Of a DNA stretch of 64,000 nt, positions 15,285 to 25,214 are shown in pieces. Position 1 is the stretch's first letter. Every line of letters starts with the position of its first letter. The position numbers and the translations under genes were made by a program. Where the stretch lies: positions 1 to 64,000 of the forward strand of contig NZ_CABHMZ010000011.1 of assembly GCF_902167705.1 (NCBI RefSeq). Direction: 5' to 3'. This DNA is from Streptococcus constellatus. GTDB lineage: Bacteria > Bacillota > Bacilli > Lactobacillales > Streptococcaceae. The notes below the pieces were generated by a model. The model did not search any database, was not told the DNA's origin, and saw only the letters and a list, made by a program, of their open reading frames with translations.

Positions 15285-17507
15285 CTATTGGAACCAACTC
15301 TTCACCGTGTCCCAAAGATTCTGTGCTTTTTCAGGAATCTTAGCATCGTCAATAGCTTTCTTCGCTTGGTCAACCAAGTTCTTAGCTTTATCCTGTACAT
15401 CTTTCAAAATATCTGAAGGATTGTTACTTTGATTTGCAGTGTCATTTGTACCACTCGTATCAACCGGTGCAATGCCGTTTTTGGCATAGGCATTTTCGTC
15501 ACCAAATTTCGTACCATTGGTGTACGGTAGGATACTATTTGCCACACTTCGGAAAATAGCTGAAGCTTCATTGGCACTGGTGCCTGTAAGATAATGATTT
15601 TCATCTGTCTTTGGAAAACCTAGCCACTGACTAATCACCACATCTGGCGTGTAACCAATAACCCATTGGTCTCCTGACAAATCTGGGTTAAAATCAGTCT
15701 CTGTCGTTCCTGTCTTCCCAGCCATGTCATAGCCGTAAGGAGCTGCATAAACACCTGTACCATTGGTAAATGTTCCCAGCATCATACTGGTCATTTTTTC
15801 TGTTGTTGAGCGATTGAGCACTCGCGTTGAAGTTGATTTATGAGTTTTAACGACTTGTCCACTAGCATTTTCAATTTTGGTAATCAAATGAGCATCATTC
15901 ATAACTCCATTATTTGCAAAAGTCGAGTAGGCTTGTGCCATTTGAAGCGGATTAGTTGCTACGCCACTACCAAGAGCCACTCCAAGGGTCTGCTCCACTT
16001 TATCCATATTCAAGCCAAATTTTTTACCATATTCAAAAACTTTTTTCAGTCCTAATTCATTAGCTGCAGCAACTGCTGGAATATTTAAGGATTGCGCTAA
16101 AGCCTGATACATTGGCACAGTCGGACTGGATTGAATCCCGCCATAGTTATTCACAGTGTAAGTTCCATACGTTGTTGTACTATTATCCAATTCTTTATTG
16201 ATAGACCAGCCTGCATCAACTGCGGGGCTATAAACAACCAAGGGCTTAATGGTGGAACCAGGACTTCTTGACGATTGTGTGGCATAGTTAAAACTTCTAA
16301 AACCAGCATTTATATCACTGTTTACCTGACCAACCAAAGCGCGAACTCCTCCCGTTTTAGGGTCAAGTGCCACGCTACCTGATTGAGCTCTTGTCCCATC
16401 GGCTGCTTGCGGGAATAAATCTTCGCGATCATAGATAACTTGCATGCTAGCTTGGTAATTCTGATCTAGCTCTGTGTAAATACGATAGCCGTTATTGACA
16501 ATATCAGCTTCTGTTAAGCCATAATCTTGAACTGCTTCATTGATAACCGCATCAAAGTAAGACGGATAACGATAATCTGCTGATTTTCCTGTGTAAGCAT
16601 CTACCAATTGACTACCCAATCCATTCGCTGCTGCCTGATCAGCTGTCGTTTGATTGATATAGCCAGTAGCTACCATATTTTGCAGAACGGTATTGCGCCG
16701 ATTGGTTGCATTTTTGATAGAAGCAATGGGATTGTATAGCTCCGGTCCTTTAAGCATGCCCGCCAAGGTAGCAGACTGGTCAAGTGTCAACTGGCTAGCA
16801 GATACGCCGAAATATTTTTTAGAGGCATCTTCTACACCCCACACACCATTCCCAAAGTAAGAATTGTTAAGGTACATGGTGAGAATCTGATTCTTACTAT
16901 ATTTCTTGGTTAATTCCAAAGCAAGGAAAAATTCTTTTGCTTTCCGCTCAATAGTCTGATCTTGAGATAGGTAAGCATTTTTGGCTAATTGCTGCGTAAT
17001 GGTGGAGCCACCGCCAGAACGTCCCGCTGTCAAAATCGCCATGATAAAACGACCGTAGTTAATCCCACTATTTTTATAAAAAGAACGGTCTTCTGTCGCA
17101 ATGACAGCATGTTGCAAATTCGGGCTAATCTGAGACAATTCTACGTAAGTTCCCTTTTGACCTGACAAACTTCCAGCTTTTTTGCCGTCCTTATCATAAA
17201 TAGATGTCGTTGCTTTCAAAGCATTCTGCAAATCATTCACATTAGTGGATTTGGCAACATAAAAGAGATAGCCTCCTGTCACCAAGCCAAAACCAAGTCC
17301 CAAAATCAAGACAATCTTCGTCAGGTGATAGCGACGCCAAAATCGACGAAATGGATGTTGAGAAATCGGTTTTTTTCGGCTTTTCCCAGAACGACTCAAA
17401 TGTGATTCAGCCTCTTCAACCTCTGTCACCTCTTGATGCTTACGCTCAGGACTTTCCTTTTTAAAATGATTTACTGCTATTTCAAATAATTCACTCAATT
17501 TTTTCAT
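15285..17507 (-). CDS. pbp2A: Class A penicillin-binding protein 2a (bifunctional)
   Basis: 740 residues. A cytoplasmic basic tail and one transmembrane helix (about 64-84) are followed by a GT51 glycosyltransferase domain with ATEDRSFYKN (catalytic Glu near 139) and GGSTITQQLAKN. The transpeptidase domain has the active-site Ser in SPGSTIKP (STIK), the SLN motif in AQSLNIPA and AGKTGTTE (KTGT). The tail is Asn/Asp-rich and ends with an amphipathic lysine-rich helix. It polymerises and cross-links peptidoglycan outside the membrane. Its -10 (TAGAAT, 17514-17519) lies so close to ATG 17507 that the mRNA may be leaderless. Confidence 0.95.
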   Translation of the reverse strand: MKKLSELFEIAVNHFKKESPERKHQEVTEVEEAESHLSRSGKSRKKPISQHPFRRFWRRYHLTKIVLILGLGFGLVTGGYLFYVAKSTNVNDLQNALKATTSIYDKDGKKAGSLSGQKGTYVELSQISPNLQHAVIATEDRSFYKNSGINYGRFIMAILTAGRSGGGSTITQQLAKNAYLSQDQTIERKAKEFFLALELTKKYSKNQILTMYLNNSYFGNGVWGVEDASKKYFGVSASQLTLDQSATLAGMLKGPELYNPIASIKNATNRRNTVLQNMVATGYINQTTADQAAANGLGSQLVDAYTGKSADYRYPSYFDAVINEAVQDYGLTEADIVNNGYRIYTELDQNYQASMQVIYDREDLFPQAADGTRAQSGSVALDPKTGGVRALVGQVNSDINAGFRSFNYATQSSRSPGSTIKPLVVYSPAVDAGWSINKELDNSTTTYGTYTVNNYGGIQSSPTVPMYQALAQSLNIPAVAAANELGLKKVFEYGKKFGLNMDKVEQTLGVALGSGVATNPLQMAQAYSTFANNGVMNDAHLITKIENASGQVVKTHKSTSTRVLNRSTTEKMTSMMLGTFTNGTGVYAAPYGYDMAGKTGTTETDFNPDLSGDQWVIGYTPDVVISQWLGFPKTDENHYLTGTSANEASAIFRSVANSILPYTNGTKFGDENAYAKNGIAPVDTSGTNDTANQSNNPSDILKDVQDKAKNLVDQAKKAIDDAKIPEKAQNLWDTVKSWFQ

Positions 17508-17513
17508 ATCCTT

Positions 17514-17542
17514 ATTCTATCACCTTCTCCATATCCAGACAA
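17514..17542 (-). promoter_or_regulatory. pbp2A promoter
   Basis: -35 TTGTCT and -10 TAGAAT (17514-17519) with a 17-bp spacer on the minus strand. The predicted start site falls on the initiation codon. Confidence 0.6.
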
Positions 17543-17629
17543 GAAAGGACCTCTTATTAAGCGTTCAGTTTAGAAAACTTTAAGAAATTGTTCAATCTTT
17601 AGCTGGCTATTTTCAATCATCAGCTATTT

Positions 17630-17644
17630 TGTTACAATAAAATC
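17630..17644 (+). promoter_or_regulatory. Extended -10 promoter abutting the pseudouridine synthase gene
   Basis: TGTTACAAT with the hexamer at 17633-17638, 6 bp before ATG 17645; identical in form to the hslO promoter. Confidence 0.55.
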
Positions 17645-18505
17645 ATGCAATTTACGATTACGATTCCACAAGGTTTGCCAGAAATGACAGTCAAAGAGCT
17701 TCTTGAAGAACATTTTTTGATTCCACGGAAGATTCGCCATTTTTGGCGTATCAAAAAACATGTCTTCGTCAACCATGAATCAATCAATTGGCAGAGTATT
17801 GTCCACCCACATGACGAAATTACATTGATTTTTGACGAAGAAGATTATCCGAAAAAGTCTATTTTAATGGGCAAAGCTGATTTTGTGGAAGAATTATACC
17901 AAGATGAACACATCATCATCGTCAACAAGCCCGAAGGCCTGAAAACACATGCCAATGAACCAACAGAGCTGGCGCTTTTAAATCATGTCTCTGCTTATGC
18001 TGGAGATACTTGCTATGTCGTTCATCGCTTAGACAAGGAAACGAGCGGAGCAGTTCTTTTTGCGAAAAACCCTTTTATCTTGCCAATCTTAAATCGATTG
18101 CTAGAAAACAAGAAAATTTCGCGTGAGTATTGGGCTTTGGTACAAGGAGCATTTCCCAAAAAACGTCAAATCTATACGGATAAAATCGGGCGTGACCGCC
18201 ACGATCGACGAAAACGGCTGGTGGATAACAAAAACGGCCAATACGCTGAAACGCAGGTCACCAAGCTCAAAGAAATTGGAAACAATACCCTCGTTAAGTG
18301 CCAGCTTAAAACTGGACGCACTCACCAAATTCGTGTACATCTTGCTCATCATGGATACCCCATTATCGGCGACCCATTGTACAATCCTCAAAAGGCAGAG
18401 CGCCTCATGCTTCATGCTCATCGCTTAACTTTCACACATCCTTTTACACTTGAAACAATTAGTGTCGAAGCCAGCTCTCAAAGTTTTGAAAAAGGATTGA
18501 TTTAA
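17645..18505 (+). CDS. RluA/RluD-family pseudouridine synthase
   Basis: 286 residues. An N-terminal S4-like RNA-binding region (about 10-70) is followed by the catalytic domain with YQDEHIIIVNKPEGLKTH and the signature VHRLDKETSGAVLFAKN, whose Asp (about 125) is the nucleophile. The C-terminal part has GRTHQIRVHLAHHGYPIIGD. It isomerises uridine in rRNA or tRNA; which position cannot be told. It is transcribed alone from a promoter that touches the start codon. No ribosome site precedes the ATG, in line with a leaderless mRNA. Confidence 0.93.
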   Translation: MQFTITIPQGLPEMTVKELLEEHFLIPRKIRHFWRIKKHVFVNHESINWQSIVHPHDEITLIFDEEDYPKKSILMGKADFVEELYQDEHIIIVNKPEGLKTHANEPTELALLNHVSAYAGDTCYVVHRLDKETSGAVLFAKNPFILPILNRLLENKKISREYWALVQGAFPKKRQIYTDKIGRDRHDRRKRLVDNKNGQYAETQVTKLKEIGNNTLVKCQLKTGRTHQIRVHLAHHGYPIIGDPLYNPQKAERLMLHAHRLTFTHPFTLETISVEASSQSFEKGLI

Positions 18506-18515
18506 AAAAATGATA

Positions 18516-18552
18516 GGCAGACATCGTTATCTTTGAATAACAATGTCTGCCT
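18516..18552. terminator. Bidirectional terminator between the pseudouridine synthase and copZ
   Basis: Perfect arms AGGCAGACAT and ATGTCTGCCT, with a further CGTTAT/ATAAC inner stem, flanked by A and T tracts. Confidence 0.88.
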
Positions 18553-18558
18553 GTTTTT

Positions 18559-18768
18559 CTATGCAACAGCAACAACTTTATAAATTGTTTTAGCGAGTGC
18601 TGCCTGGTAATCTGCTGCGCTGTAAGCGCGGTCTGTGGTGACAGTAGCAACCTTTGTATCTAAATCAATTTGAACGTCCGATACACCTTCTAATTTTAGG
18701 AAGTGCTCAGTGACGTGTTTCACGCAATTTTGACAAGATATATTTTCTAAAGTGACGATTTGTTTCAT
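18559..18768 (-). CDS. copZ: CopZ copper chaperone
   Basis: 69 residues, one heavy-metal-associated domain. The Cu(I) site is ISCQNCVKH (Cys at about 11 and 14), and the fold pattern KLEGVSDVQIDLDTKVATV follows. It carries copper to CopA and CopY. It is the last gene of copY-copA-copZ, 14 bp after copA, with AAAGGAG before the start. Confidence 0.93.
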   Translation of the reverse strand: MKQIVTLENISCQNCVKHVTEHFLKLEGVSDVQIDLDTKVATVTTDRAYSAADYQAALAKTIYKVVAVA

Positions 18769-18782
18769 GATGAATTCTCCTT

Positions 18783-21035
18783 TTATGATTTTCTTTTAAA
18801 GCGCCGTAAACGCAACGCATTGGTGACGACAGAAACCGAGCTAAAGCTCATGGCAAGACCGGCTAACATAGGATTGAGCAACGGACCGCCAAATACATAC
18901 AAGAGCCCCATTGCGACCGGTATTCCTAAAGTATTGTAGGCAAAAGCCCAGAACAGATTTTCTTTGATATTTTTAATCGTGGCTTGGCTGAGGCGAATGG
19001 CTGTCACCACGTCTAAAAGATCGCTATGCATCAAGACAATGTCGGCTGAATCAATAGCCACATCCGTTCCAGAGCCAATGGCAATCCCGACTTCGGCTTG
19101 CACCAGAGCAGGTGCATCATTGATCCCGTCACCCACCATGGCAACCTTTTTCCTTTGCGTTTGCAAATCCTTGACAACATCTGCTTTTCCGTCTGGAAAT
19201 ACTCCTGCAATCACGTGATCGACACCAGCTTCTCTTGCAATGGCTTGAGCCGTTTCCTCACGATCACCTGTCAGCATCACCACTTCTAAGCCCATTTTTT
19301 GCAATTCAGCAATAGCTTCACGGCTATTTTTTTTGATTTGGTCAGCGACTGCTACCAGCCCTACCAGTTGTCTATCCAAAACGACAAACATAGCCGTCTT
19401 TCCTTGATGAGATAAGAAAATCAAGTCAGAGATATGTTCTCCGAGCTCGACTTGGTATTGTCTCATCAAGCTTTCATTCCCGATTAAAATTTCTTGAGCT
19501 TTTACGTGAGCTATAATCCCTTTACCTGAAATCGCTTGGAAATCCGTTACCGGTGCTAATGGTATAGCTTCCGCTTTAGTGGCTTCCAAAATAGCAATTG
19601 CCAGCGGATGCTCTGAATGTTGCTCACTACTTGCAACTAAACTCAGCAAATCCTCTCGCGAAATAGTACCAAAAGTCAGTACATCAGTCAAACTTGGCTT
19701 CCCTTCTGTAATCGTACCTGTCTTATCCAGAACGACAACATCTACCAAATGAGCCGCTTCAAGAGCCTGCCCCGACTTAATCAAGACACCATTTTCAGCG
19801 CCTTTTCCTGTGCCGACCATAATAGCCGTCGGAGTAGCTAGCCCAAGCGCACAAGGACAAGCGATAACCAATACCGCGATAAAGATAGAAAGTGAGAATT
19901 GCAGACTTTCTCCTGCTAGAAAATACCACAACAGAGCTGCCAAAACTGCCAAGCCCAAGACAATTGGTACAAAGTAGAGCGAGATTTTATCTGCCATAGC
20001 CGCAATAGGCGCTTTCGAGCCTTGCGCTTCCTCTACCAAATGAACAATCTGAGCCAAGGTTGTGTCTGAACCAACTTTCGTTGCTTCATAGTCAATAGAG
20101 CCCGTTTGGTTCATAGTGGCACTCGTAATCACATCTCCGACATTTTTTTCAACAGGAACGCTTTCCCCTGTCATCATGGACTCATCTACATAGGTCTGTC
20201 CAGAGATAACCACACCGTCAACTGGCATACGCTCTCCTGGCTTAATCCGTACAATATCTCCCACCTTGATGTCTTCTGTATCAATTGTGACGACTTCGTC
20301 ATAACGGATAACCGTTGCTTGGTTGGGCACCAAGCTCATCAAACTTTGAATCGCTTGTGAGGTTCGACCCTTGGCATTGGCTTCCAGATATTTCCCCAGT
20401 AAAACAAGAGTGATAATCACACCAACTGATTCAAAATACAACTGGTGCACAAAAGTATGATGCCCCAGTAAAACTTGAACGACCGAGTACAAACTATACA
20501 GAAAGGCTGCACTCGTTCCTACAGCAATCAAACTATCCATGTTTGGATGCCGTTTCACCAAATTTCGAAAGCCACGCGCATAAAAGCCCCAGCCTACCCA
20601 GATAGCCGGTAAGGTGAGGAGAAGCTGTGCCAATACAAAGGCAATGGGATGCGTCATGTGATCTAAAAAGGAGGGCAACGGCAAGCCAATCATGCTCCCC
20701 ATTGAAATATAGAGGAGTGGCACGGTCGCTCCTGCCGCAAACCAAATCTGACGCGCCATTTGGCGCACGTTTTCTTGCTTTTCCGCGACTTGCTTCGCAT
20801 AATCAGACTGCTTTTGTTCTCCTTTTTCTATCGCTTGGTAGCCCGCTTCTTTCACAGCGTCTAAGACTTGCTCACTTGCAAATCCGTCTTTGGGAAGAAC
20901 TGTCAATTTTTCCGTCGCCAAGTTCACCGTAGCTTCTTCTACCGTTGGAAGCTCCTTGACTGCCATTTCAATCGTCATCGCGCAAGCTGCACAGGTCATG
21001 CCAGATAATTTATACTCTCTTTTGTCTTTTTCCAT
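18783..21035 (-). CDS. copA: Copper-exporting P1B-type ATPase CopA
   Basis: 750 residues. An N-terminal metal-binding domain ([10 protein letters not shown], Cys near 15 and 18) precedes the membrane segments. The transmembrane metal site is CPCALG (near 395) and the actuator loop is [10 protein letters not shown]. The phosphorylation site is DKTGTITEG (Asp phosphorylated), with SEHPLAIA (nucleotide-binding HP motif), TGDREETA and [11 protein letters not shown]. It expels Cu(I) from the cytoplasm. The start lies 3 bp after the copY stop, and the operon is repressed by CopY through two cop boxes. Confidence 0.96.
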   Translation of the reverse strand: MEKDKREYKLSGMTCAACAMTIEMAVKELPTVEEATVNLATEKLTVLPKDGFASEQVLDAVKEAGYQAIEKGEQKQSDYAKQVAEKQENVRQMARQIWFAAGATVPLLYISMGSMIGLPLPSFLDHMTHPIAFVLAQLLLTLPAIWVGWGFYARGFRNLVKRHPNMDSLIAVGTSAAFLYSLYSVVQVLLGHHTFVHQLYFESVGVIITLVLLGKYLEANAKGRTSQAIQSLMSLVPNQATVIRYDEVVTIDTEDIKVGDIVRIKPGERMPVDGVVISGQTYVDESMMTGESVPVEKNVGDVITSATMNQTGSIDYEATKVGSDTTLAQIVHLVEEAQGSKAPIAAMADKISLYFVPIVLGLAVLAALLWYFLAGESLQFSLSIFIAVLVIACPCALGLATPTAIMVGTGKGAENGVLIKSGQALEAAHLVDVVVLDKTGTITEGKPSLTDVLTFGTISREDLLSLVASSEQHSEHPLAIAILEATKAEAIPLAPVTDFQAISGKGIIAHVKAQEILIGNESLMRQYQVELGEHISDLIFLSHQGKTAMFVVLDRQLVGLVAVADQIKKNSREAIAELQKMGLEVVMLTGDREETAQAIAREAGVDHVIAGVFPDGKADVVKDLQTQRKKVAMVGDGINDAPALVQAEVGIAIGSGTDVAIDSADIVLMHSDLLDVVTAIRLSQATIKNIKENLFWAFAYNTLGIPVAMGLLYVFGGPLLNPMLAGLAMSFSSVSVVTNALRLRRFKRKS

Positions 21036-21038
21036 TTC

Positions 21039-21506
21039 TTACTCCGCCATTTTGGATTGATTCGTGTCATCTTGACAATGTGCACCACAAGTACATTGAC
21101 CTGGTGGACAATTACATTGAACCCTTTTAGGAGCTTGTACCTGCTTTTCTTTTACAACATCTAGGATTCGAGACAAATCTGTTTGACTGAATTGATTGCT
21201 TTCTAGTATTGAAACTACTAAATCGCCATGCTTGGTGTTGCACATATTGTCAAGCAAGGTACGCCAACTATTTTCCAAGTGCTCATCTTCTAAAATCAAC
21301 GCATCATAGTAAAATTTCCCCTCAATCTTTTCCATTGAAATAAATTCTTTGGTCTTCAGGCGATTCAGCAAGGTTTTGACAGTAGCCGGTTTCCAATCAA
21401 AATCAGCTTCTAAGCGCTCTACAACTTCAGTACTCCGGCTATGAGGATACGCCCACAAAACGCGCATGACTTGCCATTCTGCCTGACTGATATTTTGTTG
21501 TTCCAT
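21039..21506 (-). CDS. copY: CopY copper-responsive repressor
   Basis: 155 residues of the BlaI/CopY family. A winged HTH (ISQAEWQVMRVLWAYPHSRSTEVVERL) is followed by the dimer helices. The C-terminal metal hook reads CNCPPGQCTC, the CxCx4CxC pattern that swaps Zn(II) for Cu(I) and releases DNA. It is first in the operon and autoregulated by the cop boxes 22-63 bp upstream. The extra C-terminal CGAHC adds two more cysteines. Confidence 0.95.
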   Translation of the reverse strand: MEQQNISQAEWQVMRVLWAYPHSRSTEVVERLEADFDWKPATVKTLLNRLKTKEFISMEKIEGKFYYDALILEDEHLENSWRTLLDNMCNTKHGDLVVSILESNQFSQTDLSRILDVVKEKQVQAPKRVQCNCPPGQCTCGAHCQDDTNQSKMAE

Positions 21507-21528
21507 TTTATTTCATCTCTTTTCTGAT

Positions 21529-21569
21529 TACAATTGTAATTTTTGATTCTTTCATAGTTTACATCTGTA
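21529..21569 (-). promoter_or_regulatory. Two cop boxes in the copY promoter
   Basis: TACAATTGTA (21529-21538) and TACATCTGTA (21560-21569) both fit the CopY operator KACANNTGTA. The upstream box lies in the promoter spacer (-35 TTGACA), the other downstream of it. The two centres are 31 bp apart. Confidence 0.9.
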
Positions 21570-21587
21570 ATCAACAATTGTCAAGCA

Positions 21588-21619
21588 AAAAATCGAGAAG
21601 ATTGTTCAACTCGATTTTT
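21588..21619 (-). terminator. Terminator of the adc operon
   Basis: AAAAATCGAG and CTCGATTTTT arms with a 12-nt loop, followed on the minus strand by a T-run. Confidence 0.85.
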
Positions 21620-21648
21620 CTCTTTCTGTATAGAAATTTATATCTTCA

Positions 21649-23151
21649 TCAATGCGCAAGCATTTCTTGGGCGATTTCTTGTCCGCTTAATTTCGTTGGG
21701 TAGTAAGTTGGCCAATTTTCCAATTCGTTAAAGAGGGCTTCTTGGCTTTCACCACCATAAAAGATATGGAAGTGTGCTGCTTTCGTTGGGGCGATATTAT
21801 GGTCGCTAAATTGAACATATTTATATTTGCCTGCATCAGCGTCTGTTGCTTCAAACATGAAGCGCACGCCACGATTGCCTTTAGAATACGTCAAAGTGTG
21901 TTTGCCGACATATTTGTAAGTATATTTCTTCTTTTGTCCATTTACTACAAATTCCATCGTCTTATCTGTGATATTGATATTAGACACATCTGTCTTGTAG
22001 CCTTTTTCATAATAGGCTTTGTACTCAGCCGCTGTCATCTTACCACTTAATTTTGCTTTATAGTCAAAGACTTGATCTAAAGTTCCGTCTTGCAAATATG
22101 GATAAACAGATTGCCATTGACCTGCATAATCCGATAATGTTCGGTCCTTAACAGCACTATCTTCAAAGTAACCATTTTGTACAGTCTTCGTATTTTCCTC
22201 TTTTTCAGCAGAAATTTCAGCACCTGCTTGGTCGGTTGTCTTTTTCAAGGCTTTCAAGTTGGACTTCATGATTGAAATGTAGTCCGCTCCGTCTTTGGTT
22301 TGTTTTTCTGTCAGACTTTCAAGTGGATTGAGCACATCCAATTTCACACCTGTTTCCTTTGCCAAAGTAGATGCCAAGGCTTGAGAAGCATTTTCTTCAA
22401 AGTAAATGTACTTGATATTGTTTTTCTTGATGTACTGTGTTAATTCCGCCAAGCGAGAAGCAGAAGGTTCACTGTCTGGTGACAAACCTGAGATAGAGAC
22501 TTGTTTCAAACCGTAGTCCAAAGCAAGGTAACGGAAGGCTGCGTGCTGTGTCACAAAACTTTTTTGTTTGGCATTTGCCAATCCGTCTGTGTATTCCTTA
22601 TCCAGAGCTTCTAATTTTTTAATGTAAGCTGCTGCATTCTTCTGGAAAGTGGCTTTCTTATCTGGGTAGCGTTTGCTTAAGCTATCTCGAATATTTTCCA
22701 CCATCTTAATGGCACGTTTTGGTGACAACCACACATGCGGATCGTATTCGTGATGATGCCCTTCACTCCCATGATCATGGTCTTCTTCCTCTTCTGTACC
22801 AGGAAGAAGCAACATTTTTCCAGTTGCTTTCACCACATTTACTTTATCTTTTTTCAAAGTTTTGAGCAATTTTGGTACCCAAGTTTCCATGTTTTCATTT
22901 TCGTATACAAAAGCATCTGCATCTTGAATCGTTGCGACAGCTTTGGCAGACGGCTCGTATTCATGCGGTTCTGTTCCTGCACCAATCAAGAGCTTTACAT
23001 TAGCCGTATCTCCGGTGACTTGCTTGGTGAATTCATAGACTGGGTAAAATGTTGTGACAACATTTAATTTCCCATTTGTACTTTTTTGATTAGAACAAGC
23101 TACTAAAAAGATGCTCAGCAAACTTGCCACTAATAAAGCAATTTTCTTCAT
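21649..23151 (-). CDS. adcA: AdcA zinc-binding lipoprotein with C-terminal ZinT domain
   Basis: 500 residues. The lipoprotein signal peptide has lipobox LVAC (Cys about 19). The cluster A-1/ZnuA-like domain (about 30-310) carries zinc ligands in EPHEYEP and YDPHVWL plus a His-rich loop DHDHGSEGHHHEYDPH that funnels zinc. From about 320 a ZinT-like domain follows, ending in a His-containing HFHIFYGG motif. It captures extracellular Zn(II) for AdcB/AdcC. It is last in adcR-C-B-A, 9 bp after adcB. The ZinT fusion is normal for streptococcal AdcA. Confidence 0.96.
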   Translation of the reverse strand: MKKIALLVASLLSIFLVACSNQKSTNGKLNVVTTFYPVYEFTKQVTGDTANVKLLIGAGTEPHEYEPSAKAVATIQDADAFVYENENMETWVPKLLKTLKKDKVNVVKATGKMLLLPGTEEEEDHDHGSEGHHHEYDPHVWLSPKRAIKMVENIRDSLSKRYPDKKATFQKNAAAYIKKLEALDKEYTDGLANAKQKSFVTQHAAFRYLALDYGLKQVSISGLSPDSEPSASRLAELTQYIKKNNIKYIYFEENASQALASTLAKETGVKLDVLNPLESLTEKQTKDGADYISIMKSNLKALKKTTDQAGAEISAEKEENTKTVQNGYFEDSAVKDRTLSDYAGQWQSVYPYLQDGTLDQVFDYKAKLSGKMTAAEYKAYYEKGYKTDVSNINITDKTMEFVVNGQKKKYTYKYVGKHTLTYSKGNRGVRFMFEATDADAGKYKYVQFSDHNIAPTKAAHFHIFYGGESQEALFNELENWPTYYPTKLSGQEIAQEMLAH

Positions 23152-23160
23152 TTCTAGCTC

Positions 23161-23967
23161 CTATTTGATAAATTTTTTCAATAAATTAACAAGTAAAAAT
23201 ACGCCAACAAAAATGATGGTGATGCTTGCACTGGCTGGTGTTTCGGCATAATACGAAATATACAATCCAGCAATCATACCTACAAATCCGATAACATTAG
23301 CTAATAGAATGACAGATTTAAAGTTTTTCCCAAGCCGCAGAGCAATACTTGCCGGCAAAACCATAATGGTCGATACTAGCAGGGCACCTGCCGCTGGAAT
23401 CATGAGAGCAATGGCAACACCTGTCACGATATCAAATAGAATAGACATAGTACGAACAGGCAGTCCGTCCACAAAAGCTGTATCCTCATCAAAGGTCAAA
23501 ATATACATTGGTCGAATGAAGAGAAAAGTCAACACAAGTACGATTGTCGCAATGATAAACAGTGAAATTACTTGCTCCGTACTAATCGTGACAATAGAAC
23601 CAAACAAATATTGATCTAAACTCATGGAACTAGAGCTTTTGCCCCTGCTCATAACAATCAAAGCAATGGCAAGTCCTGTCGACATCAGAATTGCCGTTCC
23701 AATTTCCATAAAATCCTTGTAAATTGTCCGCAGGTATTCTAAGAAAACTGCTGCAATAATCACAATAATGACAGTTGAAATCGTAGGCGAAATACCTAGC
23801 ACCAAACCAAAAGCAACCCCCGAAAGCGACACGTGGCTGAGCGTATCACTCATCAAACTCTGACGTCGCAGAATTAAAAAAGTTCCTAAAACAGGTGAAA
23901 ACAGACTCATGGCAATTACTGCCAGAAAAGCCCGCTGCATAAAGTCGTAAGCTAATAAATTAAGCAT
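23161..23967 (-). CDS. adcB: AdcB zinc ABC transporter permease
   Basis: 268 residues with about eight hydrophobic helices, of the ABC-3 (ZnuB/MntB) family. The region [16 protein letters not shown] (about 44-60) and [30 protein letters not shown] are family landmarks. It forms the membrane channel for zinc with AdcC and AdcA. Its start overlaps the adcC end, indicating coupling. Confidence 0.95.
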   Translation of the reverse strand: MLNLLAYDFMQRAFLAVIAMSLFSPVLGTFLILRRQSLMSDTLSHVSLSGVAFGLVLGISPTISTVIIVIIAAVFLEYLRTIYKDFMEIGTAILMSTGLAIALIVMSRGKSSSSMSLDQYLFGSIVTISTEQVISLFIIATIVLVLTFLFIRPMYILTFDEDTAFVDGLPVRTMSILFDIVTGVAIALMIPAAGALLVSTIMVLPASIALRLGKNFKSVILLANVIGFVGMIAGLYISYYAETPASASITIIFVGVFLLVNLLKKFIK

Positions 23968-24664
23968 GGCTCACCTCCTGATCACTCTCGTGAACATTGA
24001 AGCACCGCCATGGTGAATCTTGATTTCGCACCAAATGAATATTGCGGTCCGCATATTTTCGGACTTCCTCTGGATCATGTGTAATCATCAGAACAGCCTT
24101 GCCATGCCGATGCGCACTGTGGTGCATCAAATCATAAAATTCATCCTTGCTGCCTGCATCCATTCCTGTTGTCGGCTCATCCAAGACAAAAATATCTGGA
24201 TCTGAAGCGAACATTCGTGCAATCACTGCCCGTTGCTTTTGCCCGCCTGACAGCGAGCCAATCCGTTTATCTCGATGTTCCCACATACCAACTGCATCTA
24301 GACTGACCTTGATATGCTCCTCATCATGGGCATTTAAACGACGGAACCAACCCTTGCGCGGATACCGACCGGATTTTACAAATTCATAGACGGTACTTGG
24401 AAAACCCGCATTAAAACTAGCAATTTGCTGCGGCAAATAAGCAATCCGTAATTTCTTGCCAGCTGTATTTGTCTTAGAAATCATCACCTTACCAAATCGA
24501 GGCTGCAAAATCCCAAGACTAGCCTTGATCAATGTCGTCTTTGCAGCGCCATTTTCACCTGTCAAGGTCACAAACTCACCACTATCTAAATAGTAGTTAA
24601 TATGCTCCAACACAGGCTCTTTGTCATAATAGAAGGACAAATCTTCAACCGTGATATACCTCAT
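23960..24664 (-). CDS. adcC: AdcC zinc ABC transporter ATP-binding protein
   Basis: 234 residues. Walker A is [14 protein letters not shown], slightly unusual (GENGAAKT in place of GxxGxGKS/T, with Ala at the usual Gly position). The signature is [15 protein letters not shown], Walker B is [13 protein letters not shown], and the H-loop follows at MITHD. It energises zinc import with AdcB. The start overlaps the adcR stop (ATGA). Confidence 0.94.
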   Translation of the reverse strand: MRYITVEDLSFYYDKEPVLEHINYYLDSGEFVTLTGENGAAKTTLIKASLGILQPRFGKVMISKTNTAGKKLRIAYLPQQIASFNAGFPSTVYEFVKSGRYPRKGWFRRLNAHDEEHIKVSLDAVGMWEHRDKRIGSLSGGQKQRAVIARMFASDPDIFVLDEPTTGMDAGSKDEFYDLMHHSAHRHGKAVLMITHDPEEVRKYADRNIHLVRNQDSPWRCFNVHESDQEVSHA

Positions 24665-25104
24665 TTTCTGATTTCTCCCACTAAGGTTTCTAAGAATTTT
24701 TGAATGGTGGCTTGCTCATCAGAACTATATTGATTAGCAATTTTTTCGTAGATTTCTATCGTATGGTGATGATGGTGCTGATGTTCAGCCGCAACAGGTT
24801 CCGCCAATTCTGTCAACCGATAAAAAATGACACGTGCATCTTTAACATCTTTAAAAGGTTCCAACATTTCTTGCTTGATGAGCGACTTGATAGCTTTTGT
24901 CACCGCTGCCTGACTGATATTCAAGCGCTTTGCTAACTCTGAATTTGTCAAAGATTCCTCAGACAACAACATCAAAATATGCTCTTGAGTATTGGTCAAT
25001 GGCATTCCACTCGTGCAAGATCCAATCAAAATCTCATGTTGATTCTCGGATTTTAAAATGATTTCATTTAAAAAACGATCAATTTCATGTGCTAACTGAC
25101 TCAT
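24661..25104 (-). CDS. adcR: AdcR zinc-responsive MarR-family repressor
   Basis: 147 residues, winged-HTH MarR family. Expected zinc ligands are present: a Glu/Cys/His-rich N-terminal region ([15 protein letters not shown]) and the [14 protein letters not shown] segment (about 107-120). With zinc it binds TTAACYRGTTAA-type operators and represses zinc uptake. It is first in the operon, with two such operators at 25121-25147. Confidence 0.95.
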   Translation of the reverse strand: MSQLAHEIDRFLNEIILKSENQHEILIGSCTSGMPLTNTQEHILMLLSEESLTNSELAKRLNISQAAVTKAIKSLIKQEMLEPFKDVKDARVIFYRLTELAEPVAAEHQHHHHHTIEIYEKIANQYSSDEQATIQKFLETLVGEIRK

Positions 25105-25120
25105 TTTTCTCCTTTTCTGA

Positions 25121-25147
25121 TTAACCAGTTAATTCTTTACTAGTTAA
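25121..25147 (-). promoter_or_regulatory. Tandem AdcR operators
   Basis: TTAACCAGTTAA (25121-25132) is an exact AdcR box; TTTACTAGTTAA (25136-25147) is a second copy with one deviation. Centres are 15 bp apart, upstream of adcR, consistent with autoregulation. Confidence 0.92.
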
Positions 25148-25214
25148 GTATATCATAAAGAAAATAAGAGTCAAGTGAAAATTTCAGCGCCTTTTCATAA
25201 GAAAGGCCTGAGTA

